64,000 nucleotides of DNA from Vibrio sp. 14G-20 (lineage in GTDB: Bacteria; Pseudomonadota; Gammaproteobacteria; Enterobacterales; Vibrionaceae): positions 248,001 to 312,000 of the forward strand of contig NZ_JAPHPW010000001.1 in the NCBI RefSeq assembly GCF_026241515.1. Direction: 5' to 3'. The position numbers were made by a program, and so were the translations under genes. This document shows, piece after piece, positions 37,802 to 46,946 of this stretch (positions are counted from its first letter, which is position 1; each line of letters starts with the position of its first letter). The notes beneath the pieces were generated by a model that saw nothing but the letters and a program-made list of their open reading frames with translations, searched no databases and was not told the DNA's origin.

Positions 37802-38632
37802 TTAGTGATTGTTATTCATCACTTCGATTATCTTCATCGCTTCCAATGTATCTTCTACATCGTGAACGCGAATAATTTGTGCACCTTTCATTGCAGCGAT
37901 GGTCGCACAAGTAACGCTAGCGACCATGCAATCTGCTGGGGCTTTGTCTAATAACTTAAAGATCATCGACTTTCTCGACATCCCCGCTAAGACTGGCAAC
38001 CCAAGCGTATGAAACTTTTCAAGGTGCGCTAATAGGTGGTAATTATGCTCAATGGTTTTACCAAAACCAAAACCAGGATCCAGAATCAACTGCTCTTTTG
38101 ATATGCCAACAGCCTCACAAGCCTCCACCCTTTCTTTTAAGAACGCTTCAACATCCGTTAGGACATCATCGTAATTTGGGTTGGCTTGCATGGTTCTTGG
38201 CTGACCTTTCATGTGCATCAGGCAAACAGGAACCTTAGCATCGGAGGCCGCTTCTAGAGCTCCGGGCTCTTGTAATGCGCGCACATCATTGATCAAATCA
38301 GCGCCCGCTTCAACGGCTTGACGCATTACTTCAGCTTTACTGGTATCAATGGAGATCCACACATCGAACTTAGCGCGAATTGCTTTAATGGCAGGTATAA
38401 CGCGGGCGAGCTCTTCTTCTAAAGCTACGTCAGGCGCTCCCGGACGAGTTGATTCACCACCAATGTCAATAATGCTAACACCAGCTTGAATCATTCGTTC
38501 TGCTTGCAGTAAAGCATTATCTAATGAATTGAATTTTCCGCCATCAGAGAAAGAGTCAGGCGTGACATTGAGGATACCCATCACATGTGGGCGGTCTAAA
38601 ACGAGCGTTTTATTATGTGCTTTTAATATCAT
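37802..38632 (-). CDS. folP: Dihydropteroate synthase
   Basis: Joins p-aminobenzoate to the pterin pyrophosphate in folate synthesis; the sulfonamide target. 276 aa; GILNVTPDSFSDGG, IDIGGESTRPGA, DPGFGFGKTIEHNY and GMSRKSM are the standard substrate loops, with no obvious resistance-type insert. Confidence 0.96.
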   Translation of the reverse strand: MILKAHNKTLVLDRPHVMGILNVTPDSFSDGGKFNSLDNALLQAERMIQAGVSIIDIGGESTRPGAPDVALEEELARVIPAIKAIRAKFDVWISIDTSKAEVMRQAVEAGADLINDVRALQEPGALEAASDAKVPVCLMHMKGQPRTMQANPNYDDVLTDVEAFLKERVEACEAVGISKEQLILDPGFGFGKTIEHNYHLLAHLEKFHTLGLPVLAGMSRKSMIFKLLDKAPADCMVASVTCATIAAMKGAQIIRVHDVEDTLEAMKIIEVMNNNH

Positions 38633-38675
38633 GGAAGGCGGGTCTTAAGGTAAAAACATCTTGGGCTAGAAACAG

Positions 38676-38703
38676 AAAAACCCTGAGCGTACTCAGGGTT
38701 TTA
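38676..38703 (-). terminator. Terminator between ftsH and folP
   Basis: AAAACCCTGAGC / CTCAGGGTTTT stem followed by a T-run on the minus strand; folP-glmM must rely on read-through or a promoter of their own. Confidence 0.85.
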
Positions 38704-38719
38704 ATTTAAAGCTTAGCAA

Positions 38720-40687
38720 TTAAGAATCTTTGTTTTGAGCATCATCTGTTTCAGATTTAACTTCTTCAACTTTCGGCTCTTCAGCTTTTGGTTCCGCTGT
38801 TGCTTCTTCTGATTTCGCTTCAGGTTTAGCTTCTTCCTTTGCAGGTTCTGCTTTCGCCTGATCACCCCAACCAGCAGGCTCACGAATGTCGTCTTTACGT
38901 TCCATCAAGTCATCAATCTGACCTGCATCAATCGTTTCAAACTTCATTAGCGCGTCTTTCATCGAGTGCATGATATCCATGTTCTCTTCAAGAATTTGCT
39001 TCGCACGAGCATAGTTACGGTCGATTAGAATACGAATTTCGTCATCGATAAGCTTAGTCGTATCGTCAGAAACATGTTTCGCTTGGCTCATACCGCGACC
39101 TAAGAAAACTTCACCTTCTTCTTCAGCATAAAGAAGAGGACCCAGTTTTTCAGAGAAGCCCCATTGCGTAACCATCTTACGAGCAATATCAGTTGCACGT
39201 TCGATATCGTTAGACGCACCAGTCGAAACTTTGTCTTTACCGTAGATAAGCTCTTCAGCAAGACGACCACCGTACAAGCTAGAGATCATTGATTCTAGAT
39301 GTTGGCGAGACATGCTTACGCGGTCTTGCTCAGGTAGGTACATCGTCACACCAAGTGCACGACCACGTGGAATGATTGACACCTTGTACACTGGATCGTG
39401 TTCTGGCACCAAACGACCAACAATTGCGTGACCCGCTTCGTGGTAAGCCGTTGACTCTTTCACTTCTTCAGACATCACCATTGAACGGCGCTCGGCACCC
39501 ATCATGATCTTATCTTTCGCAAGTTCAAACTCAACCATAGATACATTGCGCTTGTTACCACGAGCAGCAAATAGCGCTGCTTCATTCACAAGGTTCGCAA
39601 GATCTGCACCAGAGAAACCTGGAGTACCACGAGCAATCAGAGATGGTTCCACATCACCCGATAATGGCACTTTACGCATGTGTACTTTAAGAATCTGTTC
39701 ACGACCACGTACATCTGGTAGACCAACCACAACTTGACGGTCAAAACGACCAGGACGAAGTAATGCAGGGTCTAGTACATCTGGACGGTTAGTCGCAGCG
39801 ATAACGATAATACCTTCGTTACCTTCGAAACCATCCATCTCAACCAGCATTTGGTTTAGTGTTTGTTCACGTTCATCGTGACCACCACCAACACCAGCGC
39901 CACGTTGACGACCTACAGCATCGATTTCATCGATAAAGATGATACAAGGCGCCGCTTTCTTTGCTTGTTCGAACATGTCACGCACACGAGATGCACCAAC
40001 ACCAACAAACATTTCAACGAAGTCAGAACCTGAGATAGTAAAGAACGGTACTTTCGCTTCACCGGCAATCGCTTTTGCAAGCAATGTTTTACCCGTACCA
40101 GGAGGTCCAACCAACAGGATACCTGTCGGGATCTTACCACCCAGTTTTTGGAAGCGACTTGGGTCACGAAGGTAATCCACAAGCTCTTTCACGTCTTCTT
40201 TTGCTTCGTCACAACCAGCAACATCAGCAAACATCGTTTTGATTTGTTCTTCGCTCATCATTCGAGCTTTACTCTTACCGAAAGACATCGCGCCTTTACC
40301 GCCGCCGCCGCCTTGCATTTGACGCATGAAGAAAATCCATACACCAATCAGTAAGATCATTGGGAACCATGAGATGAAGATAGTGCCAAGCAGGCTCTGC
40401 TCTTCAGGTGGTGTACCCTGAACTTTTACGTTTTGATTAATTAAGTCATCAAGTAGCTTTTGATCATAAACAGGCATGTAAGTTACATACTTAGAGCCAC
40501 CACCACGACGTGTGAAAGTGATTTCGCTGTTATTGAACTGTGCGTCTTGAATCTGGCCTTGGCCAACTTCCTGTACAAACGTGGTGTAATCTACTGCTCT
40601 GCCGTTACTTTCCCCAGGGCCGAAGCTCTGGAATACCGACATCAACACTACCGCGATAACAAGCCACAGAATTAAATTTTTTGCCAT
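38720..40687 (-). CDS. ftsH: ATP-dependent zinc metalloprotease FtsH
   Basis: Membrane AAA+ protease (quality control, LpxC turnover). 655 aa from ATG at 40687 ([20 protein letters not shown]). Two membrane helices flank a periplasmic domain; AAA domain with GPPGTGKT and [15 protein letters not shown] region, then the HEAGH zinc site. The C-terminal 50 residues form an unusual Glu/Lys/Ala/Pro-rich tail ([15 protein letters not shown]). The earlier TTG is rejected. Confidence 0.97.
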   Translation of the reverse strand: MAKNLILWLVIAVVLMSVFQSFGPGESNGRAVDYTTFVQEVGQGQIQDAQFNNSEITFTRRGGGSKYVTYMPVYDQKLLDDLINQNVKVQGTPPEEQSLLGTIFISWFPMILLIGVWIFFMRQMQGGGGGKGAMSFGKSKARMMSEEQIKTMFADVAGCDEAKEDVKELVDYLRDPSRFQKLGGKIPTGILLVGPPGTGKTLLAKAIAGEAKVPFFTISGSDFVEMFVGVGASRVRDMFEQAKKAAPCIIFIDEIDAVGRQRGAGVGGGHDEREQTLNQMLVEMDGFEGNEGIIVIAATNRPDVLDPALLRPGRFDRQVVVGLPDVRGREQILKVHMRKVPLSGDVEPSLIARGTPGFSGADLANLVNEAALFAARGNKRNVSMVEFELAKDKIMMGAERRSMVMSEEVKESTAYHEAGHAIVGRLVPEHDPVYKVSIIPRGRALGVTMYLPEQDRVSMSRQHLESMISSLYGGRLAEELIYGKDKVSTGASNDIERATDIARKMVTQWGFSEKLGPLLYAEEEGEVFLGRGMSQAKHVSDDTTKLIDDEIRILIDRNYARAKQILEENMDIMHSMKDALMKFETIDAGQIDDLMERKDDIREPAGWGDQAKAEPAKEEAKPEAKSEEATAEPKAEEPKVEEVKSETDDAQNKDS

Positions 40688-40794
40688 GTCACTCAAGGTG
40701 TAAGCCTCTCGATAACTAATTGTAATTAAAGGTAGGGTACTACAGTTTGTAACCTGTAGCCATGTTGTTAACTCTCACTCTTGGAAGAGAATCG

Positions 40795-41424
40795 TTAACC
40801 TTTGTAACCAGTTGCTACGATAAACACTTCACGAGATCGAGCTCGAGAAGAGTCGGGTTTTCTAACTTTTACTGTTTTAAACATCTCACGGACGTCCTTA
40901 ACGTATTGGTCAAACCCTTCGCCTTGGAATACTTTTACAACAAAACTACCATTGGTAGCTAGAACTTGTCGACACATATCCAAAGCTAATTCAACTAAAT
41001 ACATAGCTCTTGGCTGATCCACAGAATTGTTACCTGCTATATTCGGTGCCATATCTGACATCACGACATCAACCATGTTTGGTTGTATACGTTCCAACAA
41101 GGCATCTAGCACAGCTTCTTCGCGGAAATCGCCTTGTAAAAAGCTAACACCAGCAATCGGATCCATTGGCAACAAGTCACACGCAATGATTTGTCCGTTG
41201 TCTCCAACAATCTTAGCAGCATATTGAGACCAACCGCCAGGTGCTGCACCCAAATCCACAATGGTCATCCCAGGAGACAGCAATTTATCTTTCGTTTGAA
41301 TCTCTTCCATTTTGAAATAAGCACGTGAACGATAGCCTTTCTTTCTTGCTTCATTTGCGTACTTGTCGTCGAAGTGTTCCTTCAACCAACGGCCTGAACT
41401 GGCCGAGTGTTTCTGTTTGCTCAT
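40795..41424 (-). CDS. rlmE: 23S rRNA 2'-O-ribose U2552 methyltransferase RlmE
   Basis: Methylates U2552 in the A-loop and promotes 50S assembly. 209 aa. SAM motif [14 protein letters not shown]; catalytic tetrad K-D-K-E in [28 protein letters not shown] and [10 protein letters not shown]. Followed by ftsH, the heat-shock pair of E. coli; divergent from yhbY. Confidence 0.97.
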   Translation of the reverse strand: MSKQKHSASSGRWLKEHFDDKYANEARKKGYRSRAYFKMEEIQTKDKLLSPGMTIVDLGAAPGGWSQYAAKIVGDNGQIIACDLLPMDPIAGVSFLQGDFREEAVLDALLERIQPNMVDVVMSDMAPNIAGNNSVDQPRAMYLVELALDMCRQVLATNGSFVVKVFQGEGFDQYVKDVREMFKTVKVRKPDSSRARSREVFIVATGYKG

Positions 41425-41538
41425 TGGATACCTAAATTGGAGGAAAGTACTAATTGCTGAATAAATTATAGTCTTCAGCTTTAGATGGCGTTAAAATAGG
41501 TTTTTTCAACCCTAATACTAAATAAAATTGGCCGCGTA

Positions 41539-41835
41539 ATGAACCTAAGTACCAAACAAAAGCAGCATCTAAAGAGCCTAGCTCACAGTTTAAAACCTGT
41601 CGTGCTAATGGGCGCAAATGGACTTACTGAAGCTGTTCTAGCGGAAATCGAATTAGCTCTAGACCACCACGAACTGATCAAGATTAAAGTTGCATCAGAA
41701 GACCGTGAGACTAAGCAACTGATTATCGATGCAATTGTACGTGAAACTAAAGCTGAGAAAGTACAGACTATCGGTAAAGTTCTAGTACTGTTCCGTCAGT
41801 CAGAAGCACGTAAAATCGAGATTCCACGTAAATAA
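41539..41835 (+). CDS. yhbY: CRM-domain ribosome assembly protein YhbY
   Basis: 98-aa single CRM-domain RNA-binding protein associated with pre-50S particles. Contains the GxxG loop VVLMGANGLTEAVLAEI and the C-terminal VQTIGKVLVLFRQS strand. Divergent from rlmE with a 114-bp gap, converging on greA. Confidence 0.94.
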   Translation: MNLSTKQKQHLKSLAHSLKPVVLMGANGLTEAVLAEIELALDHHELIKIKVASEDRETKQLIIDAIVRETKAEKVQTIGKVLVLFRQSEARKIEIPRK

Positions 41836-41907
41836 GCGAGCTTAATATAAGCTAACTTCACTAATAGGAAGCCACAGCGCTTATCTGTTAGTGTAGCGTG
41901 AGAAACG

Positions 41908-41935
41908 AAAAAGGTCGCATTTAGCGACCTTTTTA
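41908..41935. terminator. Bidirectional terminator between yhbY and greA
   Basis: AAAAAGGTCGC / GCGACCTTTTT, perfect 11-bp stem, loop of six or fewer. Confidence 0.9.
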
Positions 41936-41960
41936 CTTATCAGAAACAAAGAAAATTCAA

Positions 41961-42434
41961 TTAGATGTATTCTACTTTGTCGATTTCGAAGTCTTTGTCA
42001 CCACCAGGGGTAGAGATCATGACTTCGTCGCCTTCCATCTTACCGATAAGGCCGCGAGCAATTGGCGATTTCACTGAAATACGACCGGTTTTTATGTCTG
42101 CTTCGTCTTCTGAAACGATTTGGTAGCGGAACTCATCATCGGTATCCACATCAATCAGTGTCACTGTCGTACCGAAGATAATCTTGCCCGTATTATCCAT
42201 TTGCGTTACATCGATGATCTGAGCCAGTGATAGCTTATATTCAATATCACGGATCTGAGCTTCACAAATACCCTGCTCTTCACGAGCGGCGTGGTATTCA
42301 GCATTCTCTTTCAAGTCACCTAGTTCACGTGCTTCACCAATAGCTGCTGAGATAACAGGGCGTAGCTTAAGTAGGCGATCTAATTCGTCACGTAGCTGCT
42401 GAGCGCCACGTACTGTCATTGGAACCTTTTCCAT
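41961..42434 (-). CDS. greA: Transcript cleavage factor GreA
   Basis: Rescues backtracked RNA polymerase by stimulating transcript cleavage. 157 aa; N-terminal coiled coil with the acidic tip [16 protein letters not shown] and C-terminal FKBP-like domain ([20 protein letters not shown]). ATG at 42434 with AGAGGT upstream. Two hairpins precede it in the leader. Confidence 0.97.
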   Translation of the reverse strand: MEKVPMTVRGAQQLRDELDRLLKLRPVISAAIGEARELGDLKENAEYHAAREEQGICEAQIRDIEYKLSLAQIIDVTQMDNTGKIIFGTTVTLIDVDTDDEFRYQIVSEDEADIKTGRISVKSPIARGLIGKMEGDEVMISTPGGDKDFEIDKVEYI

Positions 42435-42447
42435 TTTTTACCTCTAT

Positions 42448-42498
42448 GCCAAAGCTTTCTTTGGCCAACATAAATACACCCAACGCATTTATTGGGTG
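42448..42498 (-). promoter_or_regulatory. Two hairpins in the greA leader
   Basis: GCCAAAG-cttt-CTTTGGC (42448-42465) directly before the ribosome-binding site, and CACCCAA-N8-TTGGGTG (42477-42498), followed on the minus strand by TATTTATGTT. In E. coli the greA leader yields the attenuator RNA GraL; here only the hairpins are seen. Confidence 0.5.
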
Positions 42499-42947
42499 AT
42501 AGAAACAAAACGATTTGGCTTAGTGTAAACAAACTTTATGGCTAAATCACCTTTATTCCACTTTGCGTTATAAAAGCTTTATCTAGGTCTAAATTACAGA
42601 CATCACAAAAATGAATAATAACTCCCCCATCAATAAGTAGAGAGTTAAATACCTAAAAAAACAAAAAACAAACAAAATAAACACAGATCACACTTTTATA
42701 AAAATAACTTTAAAACAAACACTTAAACAACAATAGATATAATAAAACAGTGTTCATTTTTTAGTTTTATATCATTTTACTAACTGACCATGGAACTTTA
42801 GAGGTAAAAAGTAACCCATGGATTGCACTGGCATTTTTCAGACTTCTGTTCTAATCATGATTATGAAGCCTGATTAATACAGGCAATACACAAAAGGGTT
42901 CAAATCCTTGATAAAACTTCTATGGACAGTAATTAGGAAATAATAAC
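42499..42947 (+). promoter_or_regulatory. AT-rich ompU upstream region
   Basis: About 450 bases without a gene. From 42590 to 42790 it is extremely A/T-rich with long A-tracts (AAAAAAACAAAAAACAAAC type), suited to H-NS and ToxR-type binding. TATAAT at 42738-42743 has no -35 match, as expected for an activator-dependent promoter, and would give a leader of about 200 nt. ToxR control of ompU is known in V. cholerae; no exact ToxR box is claimed here. Confidence 0.5.
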
Positions 42948-43994
42948 ATGAACAAGACTATGATCGCGCTTGCTGTATCTGCTGCAGCTCTTGCTACTAA
43001 CGCAGTGGCAGCGGACGGTAAACAAGCTGGTGGTATTGACGGTACTTCTGTATACAGCTCAAACGGCACTTCTCTAGAGATCGGTGGTCGTGCGGAAGCT
43101 CGTCTATCTCTAAAAGATGGCGCTGCACAAGACAACTCTCGTGTACGTCTAAACTTCCTAGGTAAAGTTGAAATCCAAGACGGCCTATACGGCGTTGGTT
43201 TCTACGAAGGTGAATACACTACAGCTGACAACACAGTAGTTGTTGACGGCGACACAACTTCTGGTAGCGATATTGACCACCGTTACACTTACGCTGGTAT
43301 CGGCGGTGCATTCGGTGAAGTAACATACGGTAAGAACGATGGTGCGCTAGGCGTAATCACAGACTTTACCGATATCATGTCTTACCACGGTAACTCAGCG
43401 GCATACAAAATTGCAGCAGCAGACCGTACAGACAACATGCTTTCTTACAAAGGTCAATTCCAAGATCTAGGTGTTAAAGCAAGTTACCGCTTTGCAGATC
43501 GTGCTGACGCTGTTGACGGCGGTTACGCAGACAACAACGAAGATGGCTACTCTCTATCTGGTATTTACGCAATCGGCGATTCTGGCTTTAAGCTAGGTGC
43601 GGGTTACGCTGACCAAAACGAGCAAAACGAATACATGTTAGCGGCATCTTTCCGCACTGAAGCTCTATACTTCGCAGGTGTATTCACTGACGGTGAATTA
43701 GCAGATAAAAATGGCGACTACACTGGTTACGAATTTGCAACTGCGTACACGCTAGATAAGACTGCATTTACGCTAACATACAACAACGCAGAAACTGACG
43801 GTGAAACTTCAGCTGACAACGTTGCTATCGATGCGACTTACTACTTCAAGCCTAACTTCCGTACGTACATCTCGTACAACTTCAACCTAATCTCTGAAGG
43901 TGACAAGCTAGGTTCTGTTGGTCTTGTTAACGGTCCTGCATCTAAAGCAGACGCTGAAGACGAGCTAGCTCTAGGTCTACGTTACGACTTCTAA
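42948..43994 (+). CDS. ompU: Major outer-membrane porin OmpU
   Basis: 348-aa trimeric general porin, a bile-resistance, adhesion and phage-receptor protein in vibrios. Signal peptide MNKTMIALAVSAAALATNAVA, cleaved near residue 21. The blocks SLEIGGRAEARLSLKDG, RVRLNFLGKVEI, GVGFYEGEYTT and NDGALGVITDFTDIMSYHG are OmpU-specific, and the chain ends in the aromatic LRYDF needed for BAM insertion. Strong codon bias and a close AGGAAA ribosome-binding site indicate high expression. The greA-ompU-dacB order is as in V. cholerae. Confidence 0.95.
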   Translation: MNKTMIALAVSAAALATNAVAADGKQAGGIDGTSVYSSNGTSLEIGGRAEARLSLKDGAAQDNSRVRLNFLGKVEIQDGLYGVGFYEGEYTTADNTVVVDGDTTSGSDIDHRYTYAGIGGAFGEVTYGKNDGALGVITDFTDIMSYHGNSAAYKIAAADRTDNMLSYKGQFQDLGVKASYRFADRADAVDGGYADNNEDGYSLSGIYAIGDSGFKLGAGYADQNEQNEYMLAASFRTEALYFAGVFTDGELADKNGDYTGYEFATAYTLDKTAFTLTYNNAETDGETSADNVAIDATYYFKPNFRTYISYNFNLISEGDKLGSVGLVNGPASKADAEDELALGLRYDF

Positions 43995-44033
43995 TTCTGA
44001 TTATCTAATTGATTAATTAGTTAATTGAGAATC

Positions 44034-44061
44034 AAAACGCCCGCTATCTAGCGGGCGTTTT
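44034..44061 (+). terminator. Terminator after ompU
   Basis: ACGCCCGC / GCGGGCGT stem, loop TATCTA, then TTTT. Confidence 0.9.
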
Positions 44062-44105
44062 GTATATCTGTATACTGAAAACATCAGCCATCCAAGAAAT
44101 CTTCT

Positions 44106-45524
44106 ATGCGCCTTCTATCCACATTACTTGTATGTAGTTTTTCCATTAGCGCTTTCGCTTACGCCCCTCTAGATAAGCTGCCTGATGGCAGTAGCACAAG
44201 CCTGATCTTAGAATCTTTAAGTGGCAGTTCAAATGAAATGAATATCAACAGTGATGGCTTTTATCCACCAGCCAGCACTTTAAAACTGGTTACGGCTTTG
44301 GCGGCTAAGTTGGAGTTAGGGGATGACTTTCAATACACAACCAGCATAGCTCGTTCTAATGAAGATGCTGTGATCTCATTCAGCGGTGACCCAACACTAC
44401 AACGAGAAGATCTAAAAAGCCTTTTAGCTCAATACGCTAAGTCGCAATCTAAAACCATCAAAGGCAACTTATACCTCGATAACTCGGCTTATACAGGCTA
44501 TCAACGAGCAGTTGGTTGGCCTTGGGACATTCTAGGCGTTTGTTACAGCGCACCTTCTAGCTCGATGACCTTAGACAGCAACTGCGCACAAGCCTCTATT
44601 TATACGAAAGATAACGGTTCGACACGGGTATATGTCCCAGCTCATTATCCAATAGACGTGACAACCACCGCTGCCACCGTAACTCGCTCAGGGCAGAAAG
44701 CCACACAATGCGACTTAGAGCTCATTACTACTCCAGACAACGCTTACAAGCTCTCTGGCTGCTTAGTAGAGCGTAAGAAGCCACTACCGCTCAAGTTCGC
44801 GATTCAAAATCCAGAGCTTTATACCTACCAAGTCGTGACCTCGCTGCTTAAAGAGCTGAAAATTCAAGTTAATGGCGATGTGATTGTGGGTAAAAAAGCT
44901 AAAGCAGACAAAACAACGCTAGTCGCAAGCCATCATTCTGAAAAGCTTCCTGAACTGCTCGATACCATGTTAAAGAAATCAGACAACCTAATCGCAGACA
45001 ACCTAACCAAAACACTGGGTGCAACGTTTTATGTCCAGCCTGGTAGTTTCAATAACGGCACCGAAGCGATAAAGCAGATATTACTGACCAAGGCCAACAT
45101 TGACCTAAGCAAAGCTCAGTTGGTTGATGGCTCAGGGTTATCGAGGAATAACCGCATGACCTCGCAAAGCATGGCTCAGGTTCTGCATTACATCTGGGAT
45201 CACGACCAACAACTCAACCTCATTGATGCAATGCCAACATCAGGCACTGATGGCACGCTCAAATATCGTCAAAGCATGCGAAAGGCACCAATCCAAGGCA
45301 ATATTATTGCGAAAAGTGGTTCGTTGTACGGTAGCTATAACATGGCAGGTTTTGGTTTAGATAAGTCAGGTAATCCAAATTCGATCTTCGTACAGTTTGT
45401 GCGTGATTACTTCCCTGATAAGCCAGTCCCAGACAAACCAGTCGAAGCACCTATTGCCCAGTTTGAACGTGCTTTCTACACCGATGTAGTTGAATTCAGT
45501 CAAACACAGAGCAAACCTCAATAA
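44106..45524 (+). CDS. dacB: D-alanyl-D-alanine carboxypeptidase/endopeptidase PBP4
   Basis: Periplasmic low-molecular-mass penicillin-binding protein that trims and cleaves peptidoglycan. 472 aa with signal peptide MRLLSTLLVCSFSISAFA. Active-site motifs: STLK with Ser57, SDN in KKSDNLIADN and KSG in AKSGSLYGSYN. The long insertion between STLK and SDN is the PBP4-specific domain. Flanked by terminators, so monocistronic. Confidence 0.95.
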   Translation: MRLLSTLLVCSFSISAFAYAPLDKLPDGSSTSLILESLSGSSNEMNINSDGFYPPASTLKLVTALAAKLELGDDFQYTTSIARSNEDAVISFSGDPTLQREDLKSLLAQYAKSQSKTIKGNLYLDNSAYTGYQRAVGWPWDILGVCYSAPSSSMTLDSNCAQASIYTKDNGSTRVYVPAHYPIDVTTTAATVTRSGQKATQCDLELITTPDNAYKLSGCLVERKKPLPLKFAIQNPELYTYQVVTSLLKELKIQVNGDVIVGKKAKADKTTLVASHHSEKLPELLDTMLKKSDNLIADNLTKTLGATFYVQPGSFNNGTEAIKQILLTKANIDLSKAQLVDGSGLSRNNRMTSQSMAQVLHYIWDHDQQLNLIDAMPTSGTDGTLKYRQSMRKAPIQGNIIAKSGSLYGSYNMAGFGLDKSGNPNSIFVQFVRDYFPDKPVPDKPVEAPIAQFERAFYTDVVEFSQTQSKPQ

Positions 45525-45559
45525 CGATTGACTTGTAAAAGACTGTTAATTAGATAATA

Positions 45560-45600
45560 AAAAATGGCGCTGAAGATCTTAAATCTTCAGCGCCATTTTT
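45560..45600. terminator. Long bidirectional terminator between dacB and mgtE
   Basis: AAAAATGGCGCTGAAGAT and its perfect complement around a 5-nt loop: an 18-bp stem with A- and T-tracts on both sides. Confidence 0.94.
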
Positions 45601-45659
45601 GTTTCTAAGGTGTTTTTCTTCGGAAGTGCTTTTTGTTCCAAAGTATTTATTTGAAGGCG

Positions 45660-46505
45660 TTAAGCAATGCCCAAAAATGAATTCACTACAGTGAAGTAGA
45701 TCCACATCCCTGAAATATCGACAATTGAAGCCAGTACAGGGCTCACCAGCACCGCAGGATCTAACTTGAATAACCGAGCAACAATCGGTAACCCAGCGCC
45801 TAGCACAGTTGATATTGTCACTTGAATAAACAGAGCGACAGCAATCGCGTAAGCAATCATATTAATATCGTAACCGCCCGTTGATTGGTTATCACTGAAC
45901 AGTAATATGCGGCCTATCATCACCAAGGCAATCGCAAGTGCTAAGCAGATAGCAACTCTAAATTCTTTCCAAAGAACGTTCGCCCATTGGCGTTTTTTCA
46001 ACTCACCTGTGGCTAAAGCTCTGATGACCAAAGTCGCGGCTTGTGTTCCGGTGTTACCACCAGCAGCTGCAATTACCGGCATATAGATTGCCAAAAGAAC
46101 CAACTGACTGAGAATGTCTTCATACTGAGCAATGATAAGCCCTGAGACAATTCCCAATAGTGCTAACGCAATAATCCAACCGATACGCTGCCTAACGTGA
46201 CTCATGACTCCAGTTGAAAGGTAACCCTGTTGAGGCTCCACCTCTGAGTAAATCAGCCCTAGTTGGTGAGCTAGATGTCGAGAGCGCTTCTCAAAGCCCT
46301 GCTCTTCTAGCTCACTAAGTAAAGTCTGAATCGTACTCAAAGAGCATTGCCCCAGCACTAGCACCGCATCTTCGAGCGGCATTCGGTTCAAAAGGTTAAT
46401 TTGTTGTTCACGTCCGTACTGTTGAAATGCATTCGATACAGCTTGGATGTCTTGCTCTGAGTACAGAGCTTCAATAGATAAAAAAGTGTTGTTCATTACC
46501 GTCAT
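45660..46505 (-). CDS. mgtE: Short MgtE-type Mg2+ transporter lacking CBS domains
   Basis: 281-aa inner-membrane protein. An abbreviated N-terminal helical domain (about 1-95) leads straight into five membrane segments; the paired CBS domains of standard MgtE (about 450 aa) are absent. The channel signature PVIAAAGGNTGTQAATLVIRA is intact, as is the conserved Asp of the last helix (D263 in SIVDISGMWIYF). ATG at 46505 with GGGAG 7 nt upstream is chosen over a TTG seven codons earlier. The long leader suggests RNA-level control. Mg2+ is the likely ion; Co2+ is possible. Confidence 0.88.
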   Translation of the reverse strand: MTVMNNTFLSIEALYSEQDIQAVSNAFQQYGREQQINLLNRMPLEDAVLVLGQCSLSTIQTLLSELEEQGFEKRSRHLAHQLGLIYSEVEPQQGYLSTGVMSHVRQRIGWIIALALLGIVSGLIIAQYEDILSQLVLLAIYMPVIAAAGGNTGTQAATLVIRALATGELKKRQWANVLWKEFRVAICLALAIALVMIGRILLFSDNQSTGGYDINMIAYAIAVALFIQVTISTVLGAGLPIVARLFKLDPAVLVSPVLASIVDISGMWIYFTVVNSFLGIA

Positions 46506-46550
46506 GGCGAATCTCCCGATTGGCAAAGGTAACGACCATCAAAACAAATA

Positions 46551-46641
46551 GCCTATAGCTAGTACACCAAGGGCATATAACTTGTACACCAAGAGGATGT
46601 AGCCAAGCGCACTAAGAGCGTATAACTAGGCGCACCAAGAG
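46551..46641 (-). repeat. Four tandem ~23-nt repeats in the mgtE leader
   Basis: On the minus strand four consecutive units of 23, 23, 23 and 22 nt share the pattern CTCTTGGTG-N5/6-GTTATA-N2/3: CTCTTGGTGCGCCTAGTTAT.., CTCTTAGTGCGCTTGGCTAC.., CTCTTGGTGTACAAGTTATA.., CCTTGGTGTACTAGCTATAG... They end 46 nt before the mgtE start. Confidence 0.85.
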
Positions 46642-46756
46642 CTAAAAACTACTGGTGTGTCTACTTGTTAGAATCTAGAGTGTGGAAAAGAATGAGGGGA
46701 AAAAACAAAGATACCCTACCTGAACGGCAGGACAATAGATCAATACCGAGACAGGT

Positions 46757-46801
46757 TATTCTTCTCCATTCAAACTAGGAGGATGGTCGGTATTGTTCAT
46801 A
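46757..46801 (-). CDS. Candidate Mg2+-sensing leader peptide of mgtE (14 aa)
   Basis: ORF MNNTDHPPSLNGEE with a good ribosome-binding site (GGAGA, 5-nt spacer). Its content, a Pro pair next to Asp-His and a Glu-Glu end, resembles the Pro/acidic sequences that destabilise ribosomes when Mg2+ is low, as in the enterobacterial mgtL leader. A 9-bp stem forms between codons 2-5 (46788-46796) and 46742-46750, just past the stop, so translation would control pairing. Coding status is inferred; no search was possible. Confidence 0.6.
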
Positions 46802-46895
46802 AAAATCTCCAGAATTACTGTCTATTTGACAGCGCGCATAGTGTAGCAATAGGCGTTTCAAAGTTTCGTCAACTTTCTGTCAATAAATAGGGGTC

Positions 46896-46923
46896 AATAA
46901 AAAAGGCATCCGTGGATGCCTTT
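46896..46923 (-). terminator. Terminator after tyrS
   Basis: AAAGGCATC / GATGCCTTT stem followed by T6 on the minus strand. It isolates tyrS from the mgtE leader, so mgtE has its own promoter within 46812-46895. Confidence 0.88.
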
Positions 46924-46946
46924 GGTTCAATTATTGATGTGCATTA

